From NCBI GenBank assembly GCA_017403155.1, contig JAFQOP010000014.1, positions 1 to 64,000 on the forward strand: a stretch of DNA of 64,000 nt, read 5' to 3'. The translations under genes were made by a program, and so were the position numbers. The notes beneath the pieces are model-generated. The model was not told where the DNA came from, did not search any database, and saw only the letters and a list, made by a program, of their open reading frames with translations. The DNA comes from Clostridia bacterium. Lineage in GTDB: Bacteria > Bacillota > Clostridia > Oscillospirales > CAG-272. Position 1 is the stretch's first letter. Each line of letters starts with the position of its first letter. This document shows positions 14,784-23,685 of the stretch, in pieces.

Positions 14784-16322
14784 TTAGTTTTTCTTCCAGG
14801 TTGAGGGGGCGAAGAGGAGCAGCATGGGAAGAAGCTCGAGTCTGCCTGCAATCATGTTGAAGGAGAGCACGATTTTGGAGAACCAGCTAAAGCCCGCAAA
14901 GTTGCTGGCAGGTCCTATTGCTCCGAGACCCGGGCCGACGTTGTTTATCGTTGCGGAAACGGCGGTAAATCCTGTCGTGAGATCGGTAACAAAGGGGTCG
15001 AGAGAGATAAGAATAAGCGATACTACGAATACGACGATGTAGCAGACAATATATGAGTTGACGCTGCGCACCACCTCGTTGTCTACGGGACGGTCGTCTA
15101 TCGTGATTTTCTTTACCTGGCGGGGGTGTATTGCCGCCTTTAATTCTCTGCCCACACCCTTGACGAGAATAACTATTCTTGAAACCTTGATACCGCCGCC
15201 CGTGCTGCCTGCGCAGGCACCGATAAACATCAGAAGGCAGATAATTATCTGCGATAGCTCGGGCCAGGCAACGAAGTTCTCAGTACCAAAGCCTGCCGTC
15301 GATATTATCGAGGCGACAGTGAATGCGGCGTGCTTGAACGCATTTCCGAGGGAATATCCGTTCTCTCCGTAGTCGTTGTTTGCCACGTCGTAAACGGCAT
15401 CTCCTATATCGGCATAGTATATGTTCAGCGCTACCGAGACAATTGCAATAACGACTATTGCAAGGAAGACTCTGACCTCGAGGTTAAGGGCATCCTTGAA
15501 TCTGAACTTAGCAATAAGATAGTAGGAGCTGAAGTTGATAGAGAAGAAAATTAAGAATACGGTAACGACAATCTGAGAGTAGGTTGAGAAGCCCGCAAGC
15601 GAGTCGTTTTTAATGCCAAAGCCGCCTGTGCCCGCAGAGGCAAATGCGGTGTTAAGCGCATCGAATGCAGTCATTTTTCCGTTTGCGGCGTCGGCACCGT
15701 TGTCAAAGAGGAGTAGGATAAAGAGCGCCAGGGTGAGAATAAAATATACGACGTAAAGAATAAGGGCGGTCATTCTCATCTTGGGTACGAGCTTTGATAC
15801 GGTGGGGCCGGGAGACTCTGCCCTCATTATATGTAGGTTCTGTGCACCTCCGAGGGGGAGAAACGCCATAATAAATACAAGCACCCCCATGCCGCCGACC
15901 CAGTGGGTGAAGCTGCGCCACATCAGCATACTCTTCGGCAGCTCCTCAACAGCGGGCACAATGCTTGAGCCCGTGGTTGTAAATCCCGATGCCGTCTCGA
16001 AGAAGGCATCAATGTAGTTGGGAATTGAGCCCGAAATGACGAAGGGAAGAGCACCGAAGGCGCTCAGCAAGATCCACGATAGCGAAACTATCACAAGACC
16101 GTCCCGCGCATACAGCACTCTTTTTGCCGGGCGAAGCATTTTGAGAAGATAACCGACCGCGGCGCATATTGCCATGGTTATCAGTATAGCTATCAGCGCA
16201 TGGACCTCTTTATCGTACTCGCTGCCTATATAGGACAGCGAGGTAATGAGCGGAACCGCGAGAAAGCCTGCCTCGAACAGGAGAATCCAGCCGAGGGTGT
16301 AGCCTATCATTTTATAATTCAT
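14784..16322 (-). CDS. trkH: Trk/Ktr potassium uptake system, membrane subunit
   Basis: 512 residues with the TrkH/KtrB architecture of repeated M1-P-M2 units. Visible filter-type loops include FETASGFTTTGSS near residue 110, FASAGTGGFG near residue 226, a region with STAGFGTENF near residue 340 and TTGFTAVSATINNVGPGLG near residue 455, each with the conserved filter glycine. The motif MWRSFTHWVGGMGVLVF near residue 133 is typical of TrkH. It forms the K+ pathway in the cytoplasmic membrane, gated by the TrkA partner encoded 18 nt upstream. The gene order trkA-trkH fits one transcript. Confidence 0.95.
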   Translation of the reverse strand: MNYKMIGYTLGWILLFEAGFLAVPLITSLSYIGSEYDKEVHALIAILITMAICAAVGYLLKMLRPAKRVLYARDGLVIVSLSWILLSAFGALPFVISGSIPNYIDAFFETASGFTTTGSSIVPAVEELPKSMLMWRSFTHWVGGMGVLVFIMAFLPLGGAQNLHIMRAESPGPTVSKLVPKMRMTALILYVVYFILTLALFILLLFDNGADAANGKMTAFDALNTAFASAGTGGFGIKNDSLAGFSTYSQIVVTVFLIFFSINFSSYYLIAKFRFKDALNLEVRVFLAIVVIAIVSVALNIYYADIGDAVYDVANNDYGENGYSLGNAFKHAAFTVASIISTAGFGTENFVAWPELSQIIICLLMFIGACAGSTGGGIKVSRIVILVKGVGRELKAAIHPRQVKKITIDDRPVDNEVVRSVNSYIVCYIVVFVVSLILISLDPFVTDLTTGFTAVSATINNVGPGLGAIGPASNFAGFSWFSKIVLSFNMIAGRLELLPMLLLFAPSTWKKN

Positions 16323-16340
16323 AATATATGCCCCGAAGTA

Positions 16341-17699
16341 TTAGTCGCTCAGAACGTCGGTAATATCGCGCAGAGCCATAAGCTTGGTAACGATAATTAC
16401 CGAGTCGCCCTGCTTTATCGTATCGCTGCCGCGAGGGATTATAACCGATCTTCCCCTCATTATTGCCGCAACGAGCACGTCGTTCTTGAACTTGAGATTC
16501 ATAAGTGGAACACCGATTATCGGAGAACCCTCGCGCACGTAAAACTCGGACGCCTCGACCTTGTCTTTTATGATATTGTACATCGTCTCAACGTTGCTGC
16601 CGAGCACGTTCTTCATAGCGCGGACGTATCTTACGATAGAGTCTGCCGTGATGCTGCTGGGGTAGATGGTGGTATCGAGGTCGAGGTGCTTCACAATGTC
16701 CTCATACTCAAGGCGGTCGATTTTTGTAACAACCTTAACTCCGTCCGTCTTCTTTGCAAAGAGGGAGAGAATAATGTTTTCCTCGTCGTGGGAAGAAAGA
16801 GCCACAAATGCATCACATCTGTCGGCGCCCTCCTCGATAAGCAGATCCTGGTCAGCCTCGTCTCCGTTTATGACGGTGACCTCGGAGAAGCGCGAGGCGA
16901 GCTCGTCGCAAGCAGGCAGATTCTTGTCTATAACCTTTATTTCCATGCCCGAGGAACGCAGGGTTTCGCACAGATAGTGAGTGACCTCCTCGATGCCTAC
17001 TATAATAACGTTCTTTGCACCGTGGGAGACGCTTTCTATCTTCTTGAAGAAGTTGTATGCCTTTCTCGTCGAGGAAATAACCGAGATTACGTCTCTCTCT
17101 GCGAACACAAAGTCACCGTTGGGGATATATGCCTCGTTTTCTCTCTCGACGGTGCACACAAGCACGTCACAGCGGAGCTTGGTTACGATTTCCTTTACCT
17201 TCATTCCGACAAGAGGACTTCCATCCGCAATTTTGAAGGTAATGAGCTCTACACGTCCTTTGCCAAAGGGCTCAATTTTTATTGCAGCAGGGAATCGCAG
17301 CACGCGCGCAATTTCCTCCGCTGCCTCGAACTGAGGGTTTATTATCATTTCCAGCCCCAGCTCGTCCTTGAGGTAGGAGATATCGGTATTGTACTCGGGG
17401 CTTGTAACCCTGGCTATTACGCGGCAACTGCGCGATTTCTTTGCTATCATGCAGCAAAGCAGGTTTAATTCGTCCGAATCGGTAACTGCGATGAGGAGGT
17501 CGGCCTTGTCTATTCCCGCCTCCACAAGAGTGGTGTGAGTAGCTCCGTTGCCGACGATACCCATTACGTCATACTTGGCGGTTATGTCATTAATTTTCTC
17601 GGCGCTCAGATCAATTACAGTGACGTCGTTGTTCTCTCTGCCGAGCTGTGCTGCAAGCGTTTCACCGACCTTACTGCAGCCAACTATTATAATATTCAT
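16341..17699 (-). CDS. trkA: Trk potassium uptake regulatory subunit
   Basis: 452 residues with two tandem RCK units, each a Rossmann-type RCK_N domain plus an RCK_C domain. The first nucleotide-binding loop is MNIIIVGCSKVGETLA at the N-terminus, the second VIIVGIEEVTHYLCE near residue 230, somewhat degenerate. RCK_C segments lie near 150-215 and 385-450. It binds NAD(H)/ATP at the cytoplasmic face and gates TrkH. It has a consensus promoter, a short leader and an AAGGAGC ribosome binding site. No ydaO/c-di-AMP riboswitch is visible ahead of it. Confidence 0.95.
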   Translation of the reverse strand: MNIIIVGCSKVGETLAAQLGRENNDVTVIDLSAEKINDITAKYDVMGIVGNGATHTTLVEAGIDKADLLIAVTDSDELNLLCCMIAKKSRSCRVIARVTSPEYNTDISYLKDELGLEMIINPQFEAAEEIARVLRFPAAIKIEPFGKGRVELITFKIADGSPLVGMKVKEIVTKLRCDVLVCTVERENEAYIPNGDFVFAERDVISVISSTRKAYNFFKKIESVSHGAKNVIIVGIEEVTHYLCETLRSSGMEIKVIDKNLPACDELASRFSEVTVINGDEADQDLLIEEGADRCDAFVALSSHDEENIILSLFAKKTDGVKVVTKIDRLEYEDIVKHLDLDTTIYPSSITADSIVRYVRAMKNVLGSNVETMYNIIKDKVEASEFYVREGSPIIGVPLMNLKFKNDVLVAAIMRGRSVIIPRGSDTIKQGDSVIIVTKLMALRDITDVLSD

Positions 17700-17739
17700 A
17701 GTCGCTCCTTGTCAAGAATTTGAAAAACTATTGTATATA

Positions 17740-17767
17740 ATTATACAACTTTTATCCAATTTGTCAA
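17740..17767 (-). promoter_or_regulatory. Sigma-A promoter of trkA-trkH
   Basis: On the minus strand, TTGACA (17767-17762), 16-nt spacer, TATAAT (17745-17740), with AAGGAGC just before the ATG at 17699. The remaining 17768-17920 is AT-rich and shows no gene or structured RNA. Confidence 0.85.
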
Positions 17768-17922
17768 GTAAAATACAGTGAGAATCAGTGTATATCGAGC
17801 AAGAATTTGTGTTTTTGTTCATAGTTTAGATATAGTTTATTTTAATATTATAAAATACAACGAATAAATCGGCAATTATTTACAAAATATGCCTATTTGT
17901 GTCCAAACTGTTAAAATGGCAA

Positions 17923-17951
17923 TTGACTACCGGTACATAATGTGTTATAAT
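17923..17951 (+). promoter_or_regulatory. Sigma-A promoter of the fatty-acid kinase operon
   Basis: TTGACT (17923-17928), 17-nt spacer, TATAAT (17946-17951). The -10 is overlapped by the palindrome at 17948-17967. Confidence 0.85.
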
Positions 17952-17967
17952 AACACCTGTGTTATTA
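17948..17967. promoter_or_regulatory. Palindromic operator candidate overlapping the fakA promoter
   Basis: A perfect 9-bp inverted repeat, TAATAACAC and GTGTTATTA separated by CT, starting inside the -10 and running across the expected transcription start. The layout is that of a repressor site. The sequence is not one I can assign to FapR or FabT with confidence. Confidence 0.65.
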
Positions 17968-17998
17968 AAAAAAGTCGATGAAAAGAGAGATTTAATTT

Positions 17999-19660
17999 AT
18001 GAACACTATGATTCTTGACGGAAAGACTCTTCGCCGTATGCTTATCGGTGCGGCATCACGGATTAAGGATAATTGCGAGCATATAAATGAGCTTAACGTA
18101 TTTCCCGTCCCCGACGGAGATACGGGAACAAATATGACGAAAACGGTCGAGGGCGGTATAGCCGAGCTTACGGGGATTGATCCCGAGGCAGAGGTCTCCG
18201 TTTCCGACGTAACTTATAAATTCGCTCACGGCTCTCTTCTCGGTGCACGCGGAAATTCCGGCGTTATTCTTTCGCAGATATTTGCAGGAATAGAGGAGGA
18301 GCTTGTTAAATGCGAGGTCGCTACCGTTATGGACTTCGTAAGAGCATACAGAAACGGAATAACCAAGGCATACAACTCGGTTATGAACCCCACCGAGGGT
18401 ACTATTCTCACGGTATTCAGAGAGGCGACCGAGTATGCTGCAGCAAAGGTCACCGAGGACTCAAGCATTGAGGATTTCCTCTCTATGCATATTGATGAGG
18501 CAAAGCGCTCCCTTGCGCGCACCAAGGATATTCTTCCTGTCCTCAAGGAGGCGGACGTCGTTGACAGCGGCGGAGCAGGCTACGTATCTATCGCTACGGG
18601 CATGTACGATGCCCTGACAGGCACCGAGAGCTTTGACGATTATGAATTCATCGAATCGAATTCCTCGCCCTCTGCAGTAAACTTTGATGCCTTTACCCGT
18701 GATTCTGTGCTCGAGTTCGGATATTGCACCGAGTTCTTTTTGAGGCTTCAGTCGTCCAAGGTCGACCCCGACAGCTTTGACGTCAGCGTAATAACCGATT
18801 TTCTTACCGAAATGGGCGGTGATAGCATCGTATGCTACAAGACCGATGACATCGTAAAGGTGCACGTTCATACCGAAAACCCGGGTGAGGTGCTCACGAG
18901 AATGCGTACGTTTGGTGAGATGCTCACTATAAAGATAGAGAATATGTCTCTTCAGCACAACGAGAGCGAGGCTGCGCAGGATAAGCGAGAGCGCGTTGGA
19001 ATGGCGGTGCTCGCAGTTGCGAGCGGAGAGGGAATGTGCGAGCTCTTTAAATCTATCGGTGCTGACGGTATTGTCAGCGGCGGTCAGACCAATAACCCCT
19101 CTGCCGAGGAGTTCCTACGCGCCTTCGACGAGGTGAATGCGGATAAGATTCTCGTCCTCCCCAACAACAAGAATATTTTCTTAACCGCCAAGCAGGCGGC
19201 AGCTATGTACGAGGGCTCTGAGGTGTATATAATACCCACAAAGACCCTGATGCAGGGTTATGCAGCGCTCTCTGTGATAACTCCCGACCCCGATCAGCTT
19301 GACTCGATTATAAAGAGCGCAACCGACGCTGCGGAAAACGTAATAGGAGCCGAGATAACCTATGCTGTGCGCGACGCTGTCATAGGCGGAGCGAGTGTAA
19401 AAAAGGATCAATTCATGGCTATCAGCGGCGGAGCAATTAAAGCAACCGCTGATACAGCGCAGGAAACACTTATCAATATGCTTGCCTCAGTCGAGGACAT
19501 TTCGGATTATGAAATTATAACCGTTTTTGTCGGCAAGGATATTGCAGAGGAGGAGCGCGCAGAGGTAACCGAGCGAATCGAGGAGCTTTATCCCGACCAT
19601 GAGGTAATCGTTTATGAGGGTGGACAGGAGGTATACAGCTACCTTCTCGCCATCGAATAA
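17999..19660 (+). CDS. fakA: Fatty acid kinase, FakA-type (DhaL/DAK2 domain protein)
   Basis: 553 residues, matching the ~550 of FakA/YloV. The N-terminal DhaL-like nucleotide-binding domain has NVFPVPDGDTGTNMTKT near residue 35, with the Mg-ATP aspartates. A middle domain and a C-terminal DegV-like region (SGGQTNNPSAEEFL near residue 360) follow as in FakA. With a DegV-type partner it phosphorylates fatty acids to acyl-phosphates, which PlsX passes to ACP. Both partners are encoded directly downstream, supporting this role over dihydroxyacetone kinase. The start ATG at 17999 has a modest GAGAG site. Confidence 0.9.
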   Translation: MNTMILDGKTLRRMLIGAASRIKDNCEHINELNVFPVPDGDTGTNMTKTVEGGIAELTGIDPEAEVSVSDVTYKFAHGSLLGARGNSGVILSQIFAGIEEELVKCEVATVMDFVRAYRNGITKAYNSVMNPTEGTILTVFREATEYAAAKVTEDSSIEDFLSMHIDEAKRSLARTKDILPVLKEADVVDSGGAGYVSIATGMYDALTGTESFDDYEFIESNSSPSAVNFDAFTRDSVLEFGYCTEFFLRLQSSKVDPDSFDVSVITDFLTEMGGDSIVCYKTDDIVKVHVHTENPGEVLTRMRTFGEMLTIKIENMSLQHNESEAAQDKRERVGMAVLAVASGEGMCELFKSIGADGIVSGGQTNNPSAEEFLRAFDEVNADKILVLPNNKNIFLTAKQAAAMYEGSEVYIIPTKTLMQGYAALSVITPDPDQLDSIIKSATDAAENVIGAEITYAVRDAVIGGASVKKDQFMAISGGAIKATADTAQETLINMLASVEDISDYEIITVFVGKDIAEEERAEVTERIEELYPDHEVIVYEGGQEVYSYLLAIE

Positions 19661-19685
19661 GACGTGTAATAAGGAGAGGGAAGAT

Positions 19686-20660
19686 ATGAATAAATATTAT
19701 ACGGTGGTACTTGATACCGAGGGAAGCGACAAGGGTCCCGCCATGGTTGCGGAAGGAGCAGCCCTATCGCTTGAAAAATATCCCGAGCTTAAGCTCGTTC
19801 TCGTCGGTAATGAGTCAGCCCTGCGTGCCGAGATGGAAAAGCGCGGTGCCGATGCCGATAGACTTTCATACATCAATGCAACCGAGGTCATAACGAATTA
19901 CGACAATCCCTCCGTAGCTTTGTTTACCAAGAGAGATTCCTCTCTCGTTAAGGCTCTCGAGGCGGTCAGCATCAATGACGAGTACGTCGGAATGGTGAAT
20001 GCGGGCAGCACGGGCGCACTTTTAGCGGGTTCGCTTCGTTATCTTGCTACCCCCGATATGAAGCGCCCTGCGCTTGCTGCGGTCCTTCCTGCGGAGAGCG
20101 GTGGATTTACAGCGCTTGTTGACACTGGTGCCACGATAGATTGCACACCTGCCCAGCTTGTTCACTTTGCACATCTCGGTAAGGAATTTATAAAAACTCT
20201 TTACGGTGTCGAAAATCCCAGAATAGGTATCCTCTCCAACGGTAAGGAGGAAGGAAAGGGTAATAAGCTCGTCAAGGAGGCATATCAGCTCCTCAAGGCA
20301 GAGAGGGAACTAAACTTCGTCGGCAATATTGAGGGCACCAATGCGCTCTCGGGTGACTGCGACGTGCTTGTGTGCGACGGCTTCGCAGGCAACCAGATAC
20401 TCAAATGCACCGAGGGAATTGCAAGAAGAATAATTAAGGATATTGTCGTTTTTTCCAAAAAGACGGGCGACGAGAGTATCATGAGGGTGGTTGGTCATCT
20501 TATGAAGCTCTATGACTTTAATTCTCTCGGCGGCGGTGTTGTGCTCGGTGTCCGTAAGCCCGTAGTAAAGGCACACGGAGCCGCAAACGAGCAGTCGATA
20601 GTAAGCACCGTAGGCATAGTTCTCAACCTTGCGAAAAACAAAAAAATAGAATATAAGTAA
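19686..20660 (+). CDS. plsX: Phosphate acyltransferase PlsX
   Basis: 324 residues from the ATG at 19686 (AAGGAGAGGG upstream); an earlier in-frame start inside fakA is rejected. The N-terminal VLDTEGSDKGPAMVAEGA replaces the common DAMGGD motif. VNAGSTGALLAG near residue 100, ILSNGKEEGKGNKLVKEA near residue 180 and GVRKPVVKAHGAANEQSI near residue 290 are PlsX hallmarks. It interconverts acyl-ACP and acyl-phosphate, joining fatty acid kinase output to phospholipid or other acylation. The altered N-terminal motif (EGSD in place of MGGD) is a little unusual. Confidence 0.9.
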   Translation: MNKYYTVVLDTEGSDKGPAMVAEGAALSLEKYPELKLVLVGNESALRAEMEKRGADADRLSYINATEVITNYDNPSVALFTKRDSSLVKALEAVSINDEYVGMVNAGSTGALLAGSLRYLATPDMKRPALAAVLPAESGGFTALVDTGATIDCTPAQLVHFAHLGKEFIKTLYGVENPRIGILSNGKEEGKGNKLVKEAYQLLKAERELNFVGNIEGTNALSGDCDVLVCDGFAGNQILKCTEGIARRIIKDIVVFSKKTGDESIMRVVGHLMKLYDFNSLGGGVVLGVRKPVVKAHGAANEQSIVSTVGIVLNLAKNKKIEYK

Positions 20661-20678
20661 TTTCAGGAGGAAATAAAA

Positions 20679-21584
20679 ATGGAAAACAAAAGACTGGTAA
20701 TGGCTATCTCGTCGGGATGTCTTGACTACGTGCCCGAGGAAATCAAGGATCTTGATATTGATATCATAAGACTCCACATTTCCTTTAAGGGCAAGGAATA
20801 CCTTGAGGGCCTTGATCTCGATCCTATAAAGTTCTATGCAGAACTTGAGACTCTTAAGGATGCTAAGAACAATCTCCCTAAGACAAGCATGCCGAGCGTT
20901 GCGGAGTTCTGCGAGCATTTTGATAAGGCTATCGAAAACGGCTTTAATGAAATTATTATCCTCTCTATAAGCACCGGTCTCAGCGGCACCTACGGTGTTG
21001 CCTGCCAGGTTGCAAAGACCTATGAGGATAGACTGAAGATAACTGTTGTTGACACCAAGACCAACTCCTTCAACGAGGGTATGCTTGCTGTAAAAGCGGC
21101 ACAACTTGTTAAGCAGGGAATGTCCACCGAGGATATTCTCAAGGAAATAAACTGGATTATGAAAACGCAGGAGTTCTTCGGTGTAGACGGAAAGCTCGAC
21201 TACCTTATCTACAACGGCAGACTAAAGGGTGGCAAGGCTCTTATCGGTAAGATGCTCAGCATCTGCCCCGTTGTAGGATTTAATAAGGACGGCACTCTCA
21301 CCTCTTGGGAGACCGTAAGAACTCAGAAAAAGGCTCTTGCGCGTTGCTGCGAAATCCTCAAGGAGAAGATTGGCGACAGAGCTCCCGAGGATTATCTGCT
21401 CTGGCACTGTCACACGGGTCCCTCGCTTCTCCCGATACTTGAGGAGCTTGAGGCAAAGGTAGGTATCAAGACGAACCATCCCCCCGTTATGATGTCTCCC
21501 GCCAGCGGCTCGCACAACGGTCCCTGGTTCGCAGGCTACGGTCTTATGTTTATCCGCCGTGAGGATGAACCCCTCGAGGATTGA
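20679..21584 (+). CDS. fakB: DegV-family fatty-acid-binding protein (FakB-type)
   Basis: 301 residues, slightly longer than usual FakB (~280). The N-terminal MAISSGCLDYVP, the KTSMPSVAEF segment near residue 68, SISTGLSGTYGVA near residue 100 and the SHNGPWFAGYGLMF tail follow the DegV fold, in which a buried fatty acid is held with its carboxyl facing the kinase. It hands the bound fatty acid to FakA. It has a strong CAGGAGGA ribosome binding site 18 nt after plsX. The gene product likely works only with the upstream FakA; acyl-chain preference cannot be told. Confidence 0.88.
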   Translation: MENKRLVMAISSGCLDYVPEEIKDLDIDIIRLHISFKGKEYLEGLDLDPIKFYAELETLKDAKNNLPKTSMPSVAEFCEHFDKAIENGFNEIIILSISTGLSGTYGVACQVAKTYEDRLKITVVDTKTNSFNEGMLAVKAAQLVKQGMSTEDILKEINWIMKTQEFFGVDGKLDYLIYNGRLKGGKALIGKMLSICPVVGFNKDGTLTSWETVRTQKKALARCCEILKEKIGDRAPEDYLLWHCHTGPSLLPILEELEAKVGIKTNHPPVMMSPASGSHNGPWFAGYGLMFIRREDEPLED

Positions 21585-21601
21585 GGCGGAGGACAGGACA
21601 T

Positions 21602-22726
21602 ATGATATCTGTCAGAGAAGTTAAGGGGTCTCGCGATATAAAAAAGTTCGTAGACTTTCCGATAAAGCTGTATAAAAGGTGCGAATATTTCGTTCCCTGC
21701 CTTTATTCTGACGAAAAAAAGCTTCTCTCCGGCAAGACAAGCTACGATGACGTTGCCGAGAGTGCCTTCTTCCTTGCGGAGAGGGATGGCGAGGTAGTAG
21801 GTCGAATCCAGGCGATAATCCAGCGCCAGCACAACGAGCTGACAGGAGAGCGCCGCGTGCGCTTCACTCGATTTGATGCCATAAACGACCCCGAGGTTTC
21901 CGCGGCGCTCTTCCGCGCGGTAGAGGACTTCGGTCGCTCTCGCGGGATGGATATCGTTTGCGGACCTCTCGGATATTCCGACCTTGATAGGGAGGGAATG
22001 CTTATCGAGGGCTTTGACCAGACGCAGACCTTTGAGGAGCAGTATAACTACGATTACTATCCTGCTCTTACCGAGGCTTATGGCTTTGAGAAGGAGATTG
22101 ACTGGCTCGAGTTCAGGCTTTTTGCGCCCGAAGATGGTGCAAATCCCTTCAAGAGAATTGCCGAGCGTGTCCTCGAGATGCAGAAGCTCCACGTTGCCGA
22201 CGCCTCGATGCCTAAGCGCGAATACATAGAAAAGTACGGCGACGGTGCCTTTCACTGCATTGACGAGTGCTATAAGCACCTCTACGGAACGGTACCGATT
22301 ACCGAGGGAATGAAGAAAGAGCTTATAGACCAGTTTATGCTGGTTCTTGACCCGAAGTATCTCGTTATTATTTGCGATGAGAACGAGAGGGTCGTGTCCT
22401 TTGCTCTTTGCTTTCCTGCGATGGGTGAGGCTCTCCGTAAGAGCGGCGGCAAGCTTACCCCTGCGGCGCTCGTCCGTCTTTTCCGTGCTTTGAAAAAGCC
22501 GAGGGCTATCGACCTCGGACTTGTTGCCGTTTTACCCGAGTATCAAAACGCGGGTGTCAACGCGGTGTATATGGATTATATTATCACACAGCTTACCGAG
22601 GGAGGAATCGAGTATTTTGAGACTAATCTCAACCTCGAGACCAACACCCAGGTAATGGCACAGTGGAAATATCTGAAGGCGGTGAACCACAAGCGCCGTC
22701 GCGCCTATGTTAAGAAAATTGATTAA
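21602..22726 (+). CDS. GNAT-like acyltransferase of unknown substrate
   Basis: 374 residues from the ATG at 21602 (GGAGGA upstream), preferred to a TTG at 21581 inside fakB. It resembles the large GNAT-fold proteins of the YghO type: an N-terminal half with KLYKRCEYFVPCLYSDEKK and AFFLAERDGEVVGRIQAI, and a C-terminal half with IDLGLVAVLPEYQNAGVNAVYMDYI, which has the shape of a GNAT acyl-CoA-binding strand-helix, then ETNLNLETNTQ. Its place between fakB and an acyl carrier protein gene suggests it uses acyl-ACP as donor, perhaps making an N-acyl lipid. That is inference; no substrate motif is recognisable. Confidence 0.72.
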   Translation: MISVREVKGSRDIKKFVDFPIKLYKRCEYFVPCLYSDEKKLLSGKTSYDDVAESAFFLAERDGEVVGRIQAIIQRQHNELTGERRVRFTRFDAINDPEVSAALFRAVEDFGRSRGMDIVCGPLGYSDLDREGMLIEGFDQTQTFEEQYNYDYYPALTEAYGFEKEIDWLEFRLFAPEDGANPFKRIAERVLEMQKLHVADASMPKREYIEKYGDGAFHCIDECYKHLYGTVPITEGMKKELIDQFMLVLDPKYLVIICDENERVVSFALCFPAMGEALRKSGGKLTPAALVRLFRALKKPRAIDLGLVAVLPEYQNAGVNAVYMDYIITQLTEGGIEYFETNLNLETNTQVMAQWKYLKAVNHKRRRAYVKKID

Positions 22727-22740
22727 GGAGAATAGGGAAA

Positions 22741-22962
22741 ATGGAAGAAAAGCTTAAATCAGTTATTGAAAGAGCGGTTCCCGGTGTTGACGTTTCGGGA
22801 ATTACAAGAGATACCAAGCTTGTTGAGGAGCTTGGATTTGACTCGCTTGCCCTTATGATGATGGCAATGGGCATAGAGGATACCTTCGGTTATCGCTTCG
22901 AGGAATTTGTGCGCTTTGAGACCGTTGGCGAGGTTCTCGACTACCTCAAGGAAAGAATCTGA
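22741..22962 (+). CDS. Acyl carrier protein
   Basis: 73 residues with the phosphopantetheine site in EELGFDSLALMMMAM (Ser35), three-helix ACP pattern and acidic helix II-III region. The usual DSLD/DSLS motif reads DSLAL. It follows the GNAT-like gene by 14 nt and ends the operon before a terminator. As no fatty-acid synthase genes are nearby, it is probably a dedicated carrier for this operon rather than the main AcpP; this is inferred from context. Confidence 0.92.
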   Translation: MEEKLKSVIERAVPGVDVSGITRDTKLVEELGFDSLALMMMAMGIEDTFGYRFEEFVRFETVGEVLDYLKERI

Positions 22963-22981
22963 CCCAGCACAGACGGGATAT

Positions 22982-23020
22982 GGCGTAGATGGAGCCTTGC
23001 TCTGCTACGCCCTTTCTTTT
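22982..23020 (+). terminator. Terminator of the fakA-acp operon
   Basis: Stem GGCGTAG/CTACGCC (22982-22988 with 23005-23011), an inner GGAG/CTCT helix, then a T-rich run. Confidence 0.75.
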
Positions 23021-23025
23021 TGGAA

Positions 23026-23055
23026 TTGACTTTTAATGTTGTCTTATGCTATAAT
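23026..23055 (+). promoter_or_regulatory. Sigma-A promoter of bioY
   Basis: TTGACT (23026-23031), 18-nt spacer, TATAAT (23050-23055). No BirA-type palindrome is apparent around it. Confidence 0.75.
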
Positions 23056-23083
23056 TTATCTGTTTTTAAGAAGGGGGTGCTTT

Positions 23084-23617
23084 ATGAAAAAAACGGTTTT
23101 GCATGAGCTTGTGCTTATTTCGCTTTTTGCCGCGATCATTTCGGTTTTTTCGCTTATAGCGATCCCGCTTTTCGGCGTCCCTATCACAATGCAGAGCTTT
23201 GCCATTGCGGCATCCCTGTTCTTTCTTGGAGGCAGACGCACCCTTGCTGCGGTAGCATTATATATTGCTATCGGCTGTATAGGCTTACCGGTATTTTCGG
23301 GCTTCAGCGGCGGCTTCGGTGCACTGGTAGGACCCACGGGCGGATTTATATTCGGCTTTCTTCTTGAGTCGGCTGCATATTTGCTGATAACAAAAATGCT
23401 TGGTACAGGCACGCGAGCAAAGCTTTTGGCATATTTGGTTGGCCATTTGCTTCTTTACCTTGTCGGTGCTCTTTGGTTTTTCGTAGGATATTCAGACGGA
23501 GCATCCCTTGCAGAAACGCTTTGTGCTTCGGTTCTTCCTTTTATAATCCCCGACGGAATAAAGGCTTTCGTAGCCTATGTAATAGCCTCAAGGCTGAGTA
23601 TAAAAATAAAAACATAA
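23084..23617 (+). CDS. bioY: Biotin transporter substrate-binding subunit BioY
   Basis: 177 residues from the ATG at 23084 (AAGGGGG upstream). Six hydrophobic segments and the family landmarks PLFGVPITMQSFA, GGFGALVGPTGGFIFGF and VGHLLLYLVGALWF (the last two line the biotin site) identify an ECF-type BioY S component. It captures biotin at the cytoplasmic membrane and works with shared EcfAAT modules encoded elsewhere. It is alone here, with no biotin synthesis genes, which suggests biotin salvage. Confidence 0.92.
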   Translation: MKKTVLHELVLISLFAAIISVFSLIAIPLFGVPITMQSFAIAASLFFLGGRRTLAAVALYIAIGCIGLPVFSGFSGGFGALVGPTGGFIFGFLLESAAYLLITKMLGTGTRAKLLAYLVGHLLLYLVGALWFFVGYSDGASLAETLCASVLPFIIPDGIKAFVAYVIASRLSIKIKT

Positions 23618-23623
23618 AAAAGG

Positions 23624-23652
23624 TTGAACATTTTAATACTTTGTGATAATAT
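23624..23652 (+). promoter_or_regulatory. Sigma-A promoter of the L-serine dehydratase gene
   Basis: TTGAAC (23624-23629), 17-nt spacer, TAATAT (23647-23652), ahead of the GTG start at 23686. Confidence 0.65.
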
Positions 23653-23685
23653 TAGTGTAGAAATAAAATTTATTGGAGCGAAGCT

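Noticed and set aside
16200-17468. 422-codon plus-strand frame opposite trkA/trkH
   Set aside because: It is antisense to two clear genes and has no family features.
19614-19685. Earlier start of plsX inside fakA
   Set aside because: The ATG at 19686 has a strong ribosome binding site and begins the PlsX fold.
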